Notes: generated from the letters alone by a model not told the origin. A DNA stretch of 9,338 nt from Acidobacteriota bacterium (GCA_021851625.1 JAJZCX010000036.1:1-9338); one strand, 5' to 3'. Positions 1 through 7,493 are shown, counted from the first letter of the stretch. Numbers and translations are program-made.

Positions 1-81
1 TTGCGGAAAAGTCGCTGCGGGGGCGAAATCAAAAAGATTTATCCCACGCAAAGCCTGCGGCGGTGCAGCCGTCTGTGGCGG

Positions 82-90
82 TGCTACACT
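82..90 (+). promoter_or_regulatory. Candidate extended -10 promoter element of the S41 peptidase gene
   Basis: TGC followed by TACACT (85-90) fits an extended -10 element, matching TATAAT at four of six positions. It would place the transcription start near 97, about 75 bases before the chosen ATG at 171. No good -35 hexamer is seen at the usual distance; extended -10 promoters tolerate that. Pattern match only. Confidence 0.3.
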
Positions 91-170
91 GTGGGTGCAG
101 TGCGACCACCTCTGCCCGGACTTTGCCCGGCGCAGGCATTTGCAGCGCTGCGCCGAGGGTCGTCTCTTCT

Positions 171-1793
171 ATGAATCCGCGCTCCAGCCGCTCCATCCTC
201 TATCTTGTTGCGTTCCTCACCGCCTGTGGACTGCTCGGCTCGCTCGTCAGTCGCCATGCAGGCGCGCAGCAATCGGGCGCAGATGCCTCCACATTGCATA
301 ACAGCTTGCAACAATTTACAGACGCCTACAGCATCGTCGAGCAGAACTACGCGGAGCCGCTCGATACCAAGCGCGCGGACACGGCTATTTATGATGGTGC
401 CATTCCCGACATGCTGCATGTGCTCGATCCGCACTCCAATTTTTTTGATCCCAAAGCCTTTGCGCAGATGCGCGAGGATGAGCACGGCAAGTACTACGGC
501 GTGGGCATGCAGATCATGCAGCAGGGCGATAAGGTCGTCGTTGTCGCCCCATTTGAAGGCACGCCATCCTATAAGGCGGGCATTCGCCCCGGCGATGTGA
601 TCTTGGACATCAATGGGAAATCCGCCGCCAAGATGAACAGCTCCGACGTAGCCAACAAATTGAAAGGCCCCAAAGGCACGCCGGTCGAAGTCACCATGGG
701 CCGCGAAGGCGCGCCCAAGCCGCTGGAATTTCACCTGATCCGCGATGAGATTCCGCGCAATAGCGTGGACTTGGCCTTCTTCATTCATCCCGGCATTGGC
801 TACATCCATATCACCAATTTTCAAGAGACCACCGGGCGCGAGGTTGCTGACGCCCTGCAAAAGTTAAGCCCCATGCAGGGCTTGATTCTCGATCTGCGCG
901 GCAATCCCGGCGGGCTGCTCAGCGAGGCCGTCTCCGTGGCCGGAGATTTTCTGCAAAAGGGCCAGATCATCGTCTCGCAAAAGGGACGCGCATTTCCCGA
1001 TCAGGTCTATCGCGCGCAGCACAACAGCCACTTTGGCAGCTTCCCTATCGTCGTGCTTGTGAATCGCGGCACAGCCTCGGCTGCGGAGATCGTCTCTGGC
1101 GCACTGCAAGACCACGACCGGGCGCTCATCGCGGGCGAAACCACCTTTGGCAAGGGGCTGGTGCAGACCGTCTATCCACTCTCGGAGAACACGGGCCTCG
1201 CGCTGACCACCTACCACTACTACACTCCCAGCGGACGCCTGATCCAGCGCAACTACAACGGCGTGTCTCTGTATGACTACTACTACAACCACGCTGGCGC
1301 GCCCAAAAGCGACGCCAACCGCGAAGTGAAACTGACCGACTCTGGCCGCACCGTTTACGGCGGCGGCGGCATCTCGCCCGACGTAAAAATCGACACGCCC
1401 AAGCCCACTCCATTGCAGGATTCTCTGCTGCAACACATGGCCTTCTTCAACTTTGCCAAGTCGTATCTGGCCAATCGCACCATTCCCCGCGACTTCCAAG
1501 TGAACGATGCCGTGCTCAAGAGCTTTGAACTGTTTCTGACCCAGCAGAAAATCTCCTACACAGATCAAGAGATTGCTGCCGTCCGCGATTGGGTCAATAT
1601 GAGCATTCAGAGCGAACTTTTCACCTCGCAATTTGGACAGGAGGAGGGCCTGAAGGTGCGCGCCGCATGGGATCCGATGATTAACAAAGCTATTGCCATT
1701 CTGCCGCAGGCCTTGGCGCTGGAGAACGCCGCCAAGAAGACGCTGGCACTGAAATCCAGCCCGCAACAGCCCACTCCGATTGCAGCACAGTAG
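171..1793 (+). CDS. Secreted PDZ-S41 carboxy-terminal processing protease
   Basis: A 540-residue serine protease of the S41 (CtpA/tail-specific) family, expected to act outside the cytoplasmic membrane on C-terminal ends of envelope proteins. The start at 171 is chosen because it opens directly into a signal peptide (basic NPRSSR, hydrophobic stretch ~9-26, AGA/Q cleavage near residue 32) and has GAGGG 11 bases upstream. The upstream in-frame ATG at 63 would bury that signal. A PDZ domain spans ~108-200 (GVGM loop at 110-113). The S41 core spans ~205-385, with LDLRGNPGG at 240-248, nucleophile Ser303 in GTASAAEI and general base Lys328 in FGKGLVQ. The Ser-Lys spacing of 25 is as in active CtpA. 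A ~150-residue helical C-terminal extension follows, with no recognised domain. LTAC (16-19) resembles a lipobox, so a lipoprotein form is possible, although the hydrophobic run continues past Cys19. Substrates are unknown. Confidence 0.93.
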   Translation: MNPRSSRSILYLVAFLTACGLLGSLVSRHAGAQQSGADASTLHNSLQQFTDAYSIVEQNYAEPLDTKRADTAIYDGAIPDMLHVLDPHSNFFDPKAFAQMREDEHGKYYGVGMQIMQQGDKVVVVAPFEGTPSYKAGIRPGDVILDINGKSAAKMNSSDVANKLKGPKGTPVEVTMGREGAPKPLEFHLIRDEIPRNSVDLAFFIHPGIGYIHITNFQETTGREVADALQKLSPMQGLILDLRGNPGGLLSEAVSVAGDFLQKGQIIVSQKGRAFPDQVYRAQHNSHFGSFPIVVLVNRGTASAAEIVSGALQDHDRALIAGETTFGKGLVQTVYPLSENTGLALTTYHYYTPSGRLIQRNYNGVSLYDYYYNHAGAPKSDANREVKLTDSGRTVYGGGGISPDVKIDTPKPTPLQDSLLQHMAFFNFAKSYLANRTIPRDFQVNDAVLKSFELFLTQQKISYTDQEIAAVRDWVNMSIQSELFTSQFGQEEGLKVRAAWDPMINKAIAILPQALALENAAKKTLALKSSPQQPTPIAAQ

Positions 1794-1800
1794 ACGAAAA

Positions 1801-1837
1801 CCAGCGGCAGGCTGAAATTTTCAGAATCTGCCGCTGG
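1801..1837. terminator. Strong hairpin after the S41 peptidase gene
   Basis: A perfect 10-base stem (CCAGCGGCAG at 1801-1810, CTGCCGCTGG at 1828-1837) encloses a second small stem (CTGAA 1812-1816, TTCAG 1820-1824). It begins 8 bases after the peptidase stop. No T tract follows on the + strand. On the - strand the stem is followed by TTTT (1797-1800). It is probably a transcript-end or mRNA-stabilising structure for the peptidase gene, but not a textbook intrinsic terminator in that direction. Confidence 0.45.
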
Positions 1838-1876
1838 TATCTCATCCACAACCTGTCCGACAACGCAAAAAACAGA

Positions 1877-1882
1877 TAAAAT
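1877..1882 (+). promoter_or_regulatory. Candidate -10 box (TAAAAT) for the membrane protein gene
   Basis: TAAAAT matches TATAAT at five of six positions and lies 5 bases before the ATG at 1888, so transcription would begin at or next to that codon. No convincing -35 hexamer precedes it. If real, it implies either a leaderless transcript from 1888 or a ~140-base leader before the alternative ATG at 2029. Confidence 0.25.
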
Positions 1883-1887
1883 CAGAG

Positions 1888-3528
1888 ATGTTCTCCGAAT
1901 CACAGGTGCCCTGTGCACCTGCAGGATGGTTGCTTCTGACTGCCACAACTTCCAGCCCGGCCATCCTTGAACCGGTCTGTGCTCCCGCCAGCACGCACAC
2001 GACGCTGCTCATCAGCCTGACAGCAAGCATGCACTCGTTGCTGCGTCAGCCTGCGGTGCGCATTCTGCTGCTCACGCTAATCTCTTTATTTGTCCTTGGC
2101 TACCACCCCTTCACCGACGACGCAGCAATTTATGTTGCAGGTGTGGAAAAGACCGTTCACCCAGCGCTCTTTGCCCAGCACGCGGAGTACATTCTTCCGC
2201 ACCTGCAGCACTCGCTGTTTTCTTTTGCGACGGGCTGGATGATTCGCTTGGCGCATCTGCCGCTGCTGCCCGCGCTCTTTGCGGCTTACGTGCTTTCTCT
2301 CTGGCTCACCACGCTGGGCAGTTGGCGCGTCTCCTGCCGGTTGTTCGCAGGCGCGGAGGCTCGCTGGGCCGCGACGACTCTGCTGGCTGTTACGCTTGCA
2401 TTGCCCGTGGCCGGGACGGCATTAACATTCGTGGATCCGTACTTGACGGCGCGCTCCTTTTCCACGCCTGTGATCTTGTTCGCACTCGTCGCAGCACTCG
2501 ATCGCAAGCCCCTGCGCACCACGCTTCTGCTGCTGTTCTCGATTCTTCTGCATCCGCTCATGGGCGTCTACGGCGCGGTCTACGTGGCCGTGCTCTGGCT
2601 GCAACGCGACCAGCGGTGGAAGCTGCTCGCATCGCTCACCACGCTTCTCTTCGCCGCAACCTTGGCCGCAACGCACACCTCCATACTGCGACACGCTTCA
2701 CCGGGGTATACCGTAGCAACGCTCAGCCGCTCCTATTTTTTCCTTTCGCGTTGGACGTGGTATGAGACCTTCGGCCTCTTTCCGCCACTGGTCGCTGCGT
2801 GGATCGGCTGCCGTCGTTCCCGCTTCGCTCTCTTACAAAACTGTGGCGCGGTCTGCTCCGCCTCGCTCTACACCGGTCTGTGCGCGCTGTTGTTTTCCGT
2901 TGTGTTTGTGCATCCCTCCGGCCCGCTGCTGCTGGCCAGTCTGCAACCGCTGCGCGTTTTTCATCTGCTCTATTGGCTCTTTTTTCTGATGCTCGGCGGC
3001 GTGCTTGGCTCCATGCTCCTGCAACGCCGCGCGTTGGCGTGGATTGGCGTCTTCGGCATCATAGCAGTCGTCATGTTCACGGTGCAGACGCGCACGTATC
3101 CTTCGCTTGCGCATTTGGAATCGCCTTGGTCCACGCCGCAGAATCCCTGGGAAGAGGCCTTTGCCTGGATTCGCACCAACACACCCAGCGGCGCACTCTT
3201 TGCTCTCGATCCGCATTATCAATCGCTACCGCAAGAGGACACCGTAGGCTTTCGCGCCGCAGCCGAGCGCAGCGCGCTGCCCGATTGGAGCAAGGACGGC
3301 GGCATCGCCGCCATTTATCCGCAGATTGCCGACCAGTGGCTAACCGACGCTAGCGCGCAGACCGGTTGGCGCACATGGAGCGATGCGCAGCGCATAAAAA
3401 TTCTTGCGCCCTATCATGTGGATTGGGTTGTGCTTTCCGCCGCGCAGGCCACCAGCCTTCCCTGCCCCTATCAAAATGCCGTGGTGCGTGTCTGCCAGAT
3501 TTCCACGGATGCGGCCCGTCTGCGATAG
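1888..3528 (+). CDS. Polytopic membrane protein, GT-C glycosyltransferase-like
   Basis: No named gene recognised. As drawn it has 546 residues, about 10-11 predicted transmembrane segments from residue ~58 to ~405, and a C-terminal soluble part (~410-546). The first loop after helix 1 carries an acidic pair, Asp77-Asp78, in HPFTDDAAIY. The C-terminal part has WIRTNTP (427-433) and FR..AERS (455-462). Multi-pass proteins with an acidic first outer loop and an extracytoplasmic C-terminal domain of this look recall GT-C enzymes, which use polyprenyl-phosphate sugars. That assignment is by architecture and memory only. The start is uncertain: residues 1-47 look unlike membrane protein sequence, and ATG 2029 (MHSLLRQPAVR) would start just before helix 1. 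Neither has a good ribosome site. It follows the protease by 94 bases and precedes the glutaredoxin by 33. Confidence 0.8.
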   Translation: MFSESQVPCAPAGWLLLTATTSSPAILEPVCAPASTHTTLLISLTASMHSLLRQPAVRILLLTLISLFVLGYHPFTDDAAIYVAGVEKTVHPALFAQHAEYILPHLQHSLFSFATGWMIRLAHLPLLPALFAAYVLSLWLTTLGSWRVSCRLFAGAEARWAATTLLAVTLALPVAGTALTFVDPYLTARSFSTPVILFALVAALDRKPLRTTLLLLFSILLHPLMGVYGAVYVAVLWLQRDQRWKLLASLTTLLFAATLAATHTSILRHASPGYTVATLSRSYFFLSRWTWYETFGLFPPLVAAWIGCRRSRFALLQNCGAVCSASLYTGLCALLFSVVFVHPSGPLLLASLQPLRVFHLLYWLFFLMLGGVLGSMLLQRRALAWIGVFGIIAVVMFTVQTRTYPSLAHLESPWSTPQNPWEEAFAWIRTNTPSGALFALDPHYQSLPQEDTVGFRAAAERSALPDWSKDGGIAAIYPQIADQWLTDASAQTGWRTWSDAQRIKILAPYHVDWVVLSAAQATSLPCPYQNAVVRVCQISTDAARLR

Positions 3529-3561
3529 CCTGCGCAGCGCCATCACAGGTACCATGGAAGT

Positions 3562-3828
3562 ATGGAACTGACCGTTTACATGGCCCATTGGTGCCCAGAT
3601 TGTCGCGCGGCAAAAAAGTTTCTCGACCAGCACAAAATTCCCTATACGGAAATTGATATTGAAGCCACGCCCGGCGCTGCTGAGACGGTCATCGAACATG
3701 TCGGCAAACGCGCCATTCCGCAATTTGTCATGGACGGCGAATGGGTGCAGCCCTATAAACCTGGCCAGGGATTTTTATACGAAGAGATGGCAGCACGTTT
3801 TGGCGTGAAGCACACGCGCTCGTCGTAA
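3562..3828 (+). CDS. Glutaredoxin-like thiol-disulfide protein
   Basis: An 88-residue cytoplasmic protein with the compact glutaredoxin/NrdH/mycoredoxin fold: a beta strand (LTVYM), then the redox motif Cys11-Pro-Asp-Cys14 at the start of helix 1, then AIP with the expected cis-proline at 53, followed by a strand and the DG turn (58-59). Length is normal for the family. Such proteins reduce disulfides or mixed disulfides on partner proteins, using glutathione, another low-molecular-weight thiol, or thioredoxin reductase. The CPDC centre is neither the glutaredoxin CPYC nor the thioredoxin CGPC, so the reductant cannot be told from sequence. It lies 33 bases after the membrane protein gene and 45 before purB, on the same strand. 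GGAAG sits only one base before the ATG, so the ribosome site is poor. Confidence 0.88.
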   Translation: MELTVYMAHWCPDCRAAKKFLDQHKIPYTEIDIEATPGAAETVIEHVGKRAIPQFVMDGEWVQPYKPGQGFLYEEMAARFGVKHTRSS

Positions 3829-3862
3829 TCGGCACTGCGTCATATTTTTTTTCGAATTCTTC

Positions 3863-3868
3863 AAGGAG
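3863..3868 (+). promoter_or_regulatory. Ribosome binding site of purB
   Basis: AAGGAG lies 5 bases before a GTG codon at 3874. This clear site decides that purB begins with GTG, giving the N-terminus IERYTRPPM typical of the short bacterial adenylosuccinate lyases. Confidence 0.8.
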
Positions 3869-3873
3869 CGATT

Positions 3874-5175
3874 GTGATCGAACGCTACACCCGGCCCCCA
3901 ATGGGCCACATTTGGAACGAAGAAAACAAGTACCGCATGTGGCTGGAGGTGGAGACCGCAGCCTCAGAAACACTGGCGGAAGCTGGCATTGTGCCCAAGG
4001 AAGCGGCGCGCGCCATTCGCGAACGCGGCGGTTTTGACCTGGCACGCATTCAGCAAATTGAGGCTGAGGTTCGCCACGACGTCATCGCCTTCACCACGGC
4101 CGTCGCGGAAAAAATTGGCCCGGAGTCGCGCTGGCTGCACTATGGCCTCACCTCCACGGATGTCGTCGATACCGCGCAAGCGCTGCAAATCAAGGAAGCC
4201 TCCGTGCTCATCGATGCGGGCATTGTGCGCCTGCTGGACGTGTTGCGTCGCCGCGCGATTGAGTTTCAACACACGCCCACCATCGGACGCACGCACGGCG
4301 TACACGCCGAACCCACAACCTTTGGACTCAAGCTGCTTAACTGGTATGCGGAGATGCGCCGCAACCGCGCACGCTTTACCGCAGCCGCGGAACAGTTGCG
4401 CATTGGCAAACTCTCCGGTGCCGTGGGCACCTTTGGTCATTTGAAGCCGGAGCACGAGGCCGCCATTTGCAAAAAACTCGGCCTAGTTCCCGCGCCCGTG
4501 GCCACGCAGGTCATTCAGCGCGACCGCCACGCTGCCTACATTTGTGCGTTGGCCATTCTTGCCTCCACGCTCGACAAAATTGCCGTCGAAATCCGCCACC
4601 TGCAACGCACAGAAGTCCGCGAAGCCGAGGAGTTCTTCTCTGAAAAACAAAAAGGCTCCTCCGCCATGCCGCACAAACGCAACCCCATCACCTGCGAGCA
4701 AATCAGCGGCTTGGCGCGTGTGATTCGCGGCAACGTGCAACCGGCACTCGAAGACATCGCCCTCTGGCATGAGCGCGACATATCGCACTCCTCCGTCGAG
4801 CGCGTTATCCTGCCCGACTCCACGATTCTGGCCGATTATTTACTCGACAAAACGGCCACGCTCATCGACAAACTGCTCGTCTATCCGCAGCGGATGCTGC
4901 GCAATCTTGAATCCACCGGCGGACTGATCTTCTCTGGTCAGCTTCTACTCGACCTGGCCGAGGCTGGCATGATGCGCGAAGACGCGTATCGCTTGGTGCA
5001 GACGCACGCCATGCGCGCGTGGAAGGAAGAGCTAAACTACCGCGAGCTGATCGGTGCGGATTCAGAAATCGCACGGCTGCTTCCGCCGGAAAAATTGCAA
5101 CGCGCCTTTGACCTAAATCGCCAACTGGCCAATGTGGACGCAATCTTTGCGCGCGTCCTGCAGGATGAAGCATAA
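3874..5175 (+). CDS. purB: Adenylosuccinate lyase
   Basis: A 433-residue cytoplasmic enzyme of the fumarase/aspartase superfamily. It catalyses two fumarate-releasing steps of purine synthesis: SAICAR to AICAR, and adenylosuccinate to AMP. Length and motifs match the short PurB type (Bacillus/Thermotoga like). The superfamily regions are all present: TSTD (93-96), GRTHGVHAEP with catalytic His141 (138-147), and the mobile signature loop GSSAMPHKRNP (261-271) carrying the catalytic serine (Ser262/263). The N-terminus RYTRPPMGHIW, ahead of the first helices, is also typical. The start is GTG with AAGGAG 5 bases upstream. The stop TAA abuts the ubiX ATG, suggesting co-transcription and probably translational coupling. 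No other purine gene is in the window. No truncation or missing residue was noticed. Confidence 0.97.
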   Translation: MIERYTRPPMGHIWNEENKYRMWLEVETAASETLAEAGIVPKEAARAIRERGGFDLARIQQIEAEVRHDVIAFTTAVAEKIGPESRWLHYGLTSTDVVDTAQALQIKEASVLIDAGIVRLLDVLRRRAIEFQHTPTIGRTHGVHAEPTTFGLKLLNWYAEMRRNRARFTAAAEQLRIGKLSGAVGTFGHLKPEHEAAICKKLGLVPAPVATQVIQRDRHAAYICALAILASTLDKIAVEIRHLQRTEVREAEEFFSEKQKGSSAMPHKRNPITCEQISGLARVIRGNVQPALEDIALWHERDISHSSVERVILPDSTILADYLLDKTATLIDKLLVYPQRMLRNLESTGGLIFSGQLLLDLAEAGMMREDAYRLVQTHAMRAWKEELNYRELIGADSEIARLLPPEKLQRAFDLNRQLANVDAIFARVLQDEA

Positions 5176-5787
5176 ATGGCCGCCGCGCCCGCCAGAACGC
5201 TTACCGTTGCTATCACCGGCGCAAGTGGCGTCTTGCTGGCCCGCACGCTGCTGCGTGCACTGGACGCCGATGCCCGCGTCGCGCGCGTGTATCTGGTTCC
5301 ATCCGACGCCTCCCTGCGCGTGCTGGCGGAGGAACTCAACGTACACGGGCGCAACAATCTGGTGGAGCGGCTGCTCGGCTCACCGAGCGAAAAGATGCTT
5401 CTGCACACGCCCGCCGACATTGGCGCGCCCATTGCCAGCGGCAGCTATCCAACAGACGGAATGATTGTGCTTCCGTGCAGCATGGGCACACTGGCCAGCA
5501 TCGCGCACGGCACGGCGGAAACACTCATCGCGCGCGCTGCGGATGTTTGCCTGAAAGAGCAGCGAGCGCTGTTACTCTGCGTGCGCGAGACACCCTTCAA
5601 TAAAATTCATCTGCGTAATATGAGTATCGCCGCCGACGCAGGCGCGGTGATCTTCCCCGTCATTCCCGCGTTTTACAATCATCCCGTCAGCATGGAAGAC
5701 ATGGCGCAGCATTACGTGCAGCGCGTGCTGGCGCGCATCGGCCTGCCGCAACCACAGGCCTACCAATGGCCGGGCAACGAAGAATAA
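5176..5787 (+). CDS. ubiX: UbiX family flavin prenyltransferase
   Basis: A 203-residue enzyme that joins a dimethylallyl group to FMN, making the prenylated-FMN cofactor used by UbiD-type decarboxylases. Family motifs run in order: TGASG with Ser17 (14-18, FMN binding); SGSYPTDGM, then the CSMGTLASIAHG block (101-112); Lys127 in CLKEQR; Arg137-Glu138 in RETPFNKIHLRNM; and Tyr167 in PAFYNHP. These correspond to the FMN and prenyl-phosphate site residues of Pseudomonas UbiX. The ATG follows the purB stop with no gap, and AGGA (5162-5165) inside purB lies 10 bases upstream. No UbiD partner is in the window, so the target (quinone synthesis or another aromatic decarboxylation) is open. Acidobacteria generally use menaquinone, so a role beside a UbiD-like menaquinone enzyme is a plausible inference. 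Confidence 0.95.
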   Translation: MAAAPARTLTVAITGASGVLLARTLLRALDADARVARVYLVPSDASLRVLAEELNVHGRNNLVERLLGSPSEKMLLHTPADIGAPIASGSYPTDGMIVLPCSMGTLASIAHGTAETLIARAADVCLKEQRALLLCVRETPFNKIHLRNMSIAADAGAVIFPVIPAFYNHPVSMEDMAQHYVQRVLARIGLPQPQAYQWPGNEE

Positions 5788-5846
5788 TTTCTCGGATGGA
5801 CGCTGTGACACTGTCTTGCCGAATACAACGCACCATCCACAATTTT

Positions 5847-5887
5847 GTCATTCTGAGCTAGCGAAGAGAATTGTGAATTGACAATTC
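5847..5887. repeat. Partial copy of the GTCATTCTGAG repeat with an adjoining small hairpin
   Basis: GTCATTCTGAG (5847-5857), a short CTAG middle, then CGAAGA (5862-5867). These are the same two ends as in the larger inverted repeat downstream, but with a much shorter centre. GAATTGT (5868-5874) and ACAATTC (5881-5887) form a 7-base stem with a 6-base loop directly after. It lies 59 bases after the ubiX stop and could help end that transcript, though no T tract follows. Confidence 0.55.
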
Positions 5888-5902
5888 CTGAAAACACGGC
5901 AA

Positions 5903-6005
5903 GTCATTCTGAGGAGCGTCAGCGACGAAGAATCCAGAGGATTCGCGCCTGTCGATTCAGCCATCCCCTTCTGGATTCTTCGCTCCGATGGTCGCTCAGA
6001 ATGAC
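5903..6005. repeat. Large inverted repeat of GTCATTCTGAG...CGAAGAATCC type
   Basis: Two 35-base arms (5903-5937 and 5971-6005) face each other. Their outer 11 bases (GTCATTCTGAG) and inner 12 bases (CGAAGAATCCAG) pair perfectly. The central 12 bases of each arm do not pair. A 33-base loop separates the arms. It lies between the convergent ubiX and alpha/beta hydrolase genes, 16 bases after the hydrolase stop, where a two-way transcription stop would be useful. From memory, units with these ends are dispersed intergenic repeats in acidobacterial and some other genomes. No transposase is present. Confidence 0.75.
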
Positions 6006-6021
6006 ACGGTTGGTTCACAGT

Positions 6022-7032
6022 TCATTTTTGATACGTTCCGCCAACCATCGGCGGATTGCTTTGCAAAAATCGCACCGCATCCGGCATGATGCGCGCGGCA
6101 CAAGCGATCGGCGCACTGTGCCCGCAGCCGGAATATGTTTCGAGCACGGACTGCGGCATCTGTTCGTGCATCGTCCTAGCGATGGAGACCGGAATTAGTT
6201 CGTCCTGTGCGCCCCAAGCCAGCAGCACCGGAACATGAATTGCTCCCAATCGTCCATCCATGCGGTCTCTACCCACGATGACGGATTGCACCGTGCGCTG
6301 CACCACCCAATTATTTTTACGGAGTCTGCGCAAAATTGCGTGCGCCAAAAAGTCTGGCATCGGCACTGGGTTCGGCGTGAGCAGCGACATCAGCCGTTCC
6401 AATCCTGCCTTGTCCGTTGGCGTAAAGACCTGCGGGCCAAAGGGAACGTAGAACGTCAAGCCTGCGCTATCGATCAACACCAAACGCTGCACACTTTGTG
6501 GATCGTTCTCCGCCAGTTGCAACGCCACCCATCCGCCCAGCGACCATCCCGCCACATCGATGTGCTCCAAATGCATCGTCGCCAAAAAGCCGTGCACCAT
6601 CGCCGTCTGTTCTGTGATGGAGTAGGCAATGTCTGGATGCGCACTCTGTCCACTGCCCAGCAAATCGATGGCATAAATGCGAAAGCCATTCTGCGTCAGA
6701 ATGGAAATCGCCGGAGACCAATCCTCCGCGCGCCCTCCCATGCCGTGGATCAGCAGCAGCGGCGTGCCTTTACCGCCCACGTAATAATGCACGCGATTGG
6801 AACCAACCTGCACAAACTCACTATGCAGGCCCTCCATGGCAAATTGCAGGCGCACACCTTGATCGACCACCCAGAGCGGATCCCAGTAAATGGCCGCGCC
6901 CAACCCAAGCAGCAATGCAACCACGCCCAGTGCAAACCATTTGCCCGCACGCAACAGCTCCGCGCGCAGGTGCACGCGCGGCCTGCCCGGCTGCGGTTTC
7001 CTTGCACGGATTGGGATGGTAGGCATTGTCAT
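6022..7032 (-). CDS. Membrane-anchored alpha/beta hydrolase
   Basis: A 336-residue alpha/beta-hydrolase-fold protein with one N-terminal transmembrane segment (~32-50). It is preceded by a basic stretch rich in Arg/Lys, which predicts the catalytic domain outside the cytoplasm. The fold begins near residue 72, with oxyanion-loop HGMGG at 96-100. The catalytic triad is readable: Ser164 in GWSLGG, Asp277 in GAQDELIP and His305 in GCGHSAP. A cap region lies between ~190 and ~260. The nearest general classes are esterases, monoacylglycerol-lipase-like enzymes and C-C bond hydrolases; the substrate cannot be called. Its ATG overlaps the NUDIX stop by four bases (ATGA), and GGAG (7041-7044, - strand) sits 8 bases upstream, so it is probably coupled to that gene. 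Met3 is a less likely alternative start. Confidence 0.92.
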   Translation of the reverse strand: MTMPTIPIRARKPQPGRPRVHLRAELLRAGKWFALGVVALLLGLGAAIYWDPLWVVDQGVRLQFAMEGLHSEFVQVGSNRVHYYVGGKGTPLLLIHGMGGRAEDWSPAISILTQNGFRIYAIDLLGSGQSAHPDIAYSITEQTAMVHGFLATMHLEHIDVAGWSLGGWVALQLAENDPQSVQRLVLIDSAGLTFYVPFGPQVFTPTDKAGLERLMSLLTPNPVPMPDFLAHAILRRLRKNNWVVQRTVQSVIVGRDRMDGRLGAIHVPVLLAWGAQDELIPVSIARTMHEQMPQSVLETYSGCGHSAPIACAARIMPDAVRFLQSNPPMVGGTYQK

Positions 7033-7493
7033 GCGTTTGGCTCCGCAGCTAGCATGGTCATTGCTTTGTGAATCACCGCCAGCGTCTCTGGCGCAATTGC
7101 GTAACGCTGCAAATCATCCGTATCGGCCCAACGAGTCTCCGCCGCATCGCTGCCTGGGCTGAGCGTGCCGCTCTCCACACTGCAAAGAAAATTTACCAAC
7201 ACATAGTGATATTGCACCCGGCCTGTTGGATCGCGATGGATCCGATCCAGCACTTGCACGATGCGCAGCGGCCGCACGGTCAAGCCAGTCTCCTCGCACA
7301 TCTCACGCGCGACAGCCTGCTCGATGGTCTCGCCCAACTCCACCACACCACCGGGCAGGGACCACTCCCCCAGCAGCGGCTGCGTGCCGCGACGCACGAG
7401 CACAAGGCTGCGCGCCTCCGCCTTCTGAAGTACTGGCGCGACCACAACAGCGCTCACTCCTAAAATCGGCGCGGATGGATATTCCCGTGACAT
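7029..7493 (-). CDS. NUDIX hydrolase
   Basis: A 154-residue pyrophosphohydrolase cleaving nucleoside diphosphates linked to another group. The full Nudix box is present at residues 49-71: it starts GVVELGE, has the REMCEETGL end, and contains the metal-binding Glu64, Glu67 and Glu68. It is preceded by GEWSLPGG, which is typical. The fold starts at GVSAVVV. Length suits a single-domain member; the overall look is nearest to ADP-ribose or nucleotide pyrophosphatases, but substrate calls in this family are unreliable. It lies 47 bases after the nitroreductase gene, and its stop overlaps the start of the alpha/beta hydrolase (ATGA), so the three probably share a transcript. No strong ribosome site is seen before its ATG. 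Confidence 0.93.
   Translation of the reverse strand: MSREYPSAPILGVSAVVVAPVLQKAEARSLVLVRRGTQPLLGEWSLPGGVVELGETIEQAVAREMCEETGLTVRPLRIVQVLDRIHRDPTGRVQYHYVLVNFLCSVESGTLSPGSDAAETRWADTDDLQRYAIAPETLAVIHKAMTMLAAEPNA

Noticed and set aside
63..170. N-terminal extension of the S41 peptidase from the ATG at 63
   Set aside because: It would add 36 residues before a proper signal peptide and would overlap the candidate promoter; the ATG at 171 fits better.
84..1766. Two long - strand open frames (84-860 and 864-1766) opposite the S41 peptidase gene
   Set aside because: They are antisense to a clear protease with all catalytic motifs. Their translations show no domain, and such frames are expected opposite codon-biased genes.
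3829..3873. Possible terminator with a run of eight T before purB
   Set aside because: Only a 4-base stem (ACGC/GCGT) could be found before the T run, and the purB ribosome site follows at once; read-through from the glutaredoxin gene seems more likely.
5878..6198. A + strand open frame across the intergenic repeat
   Set aside because: It runs through a non-coding inverted repeat and into the antisense of the hydrolase gene, with no ribosome site or motif.
6235..7071. A 278-codon + strand open frame opposite the alpha/beta hydrolase
   Set aside because: The translation is rich in His, Gln and Arg, as antisense frames are, with no motif. The - strand gene has a full catalytic triad and operon context.
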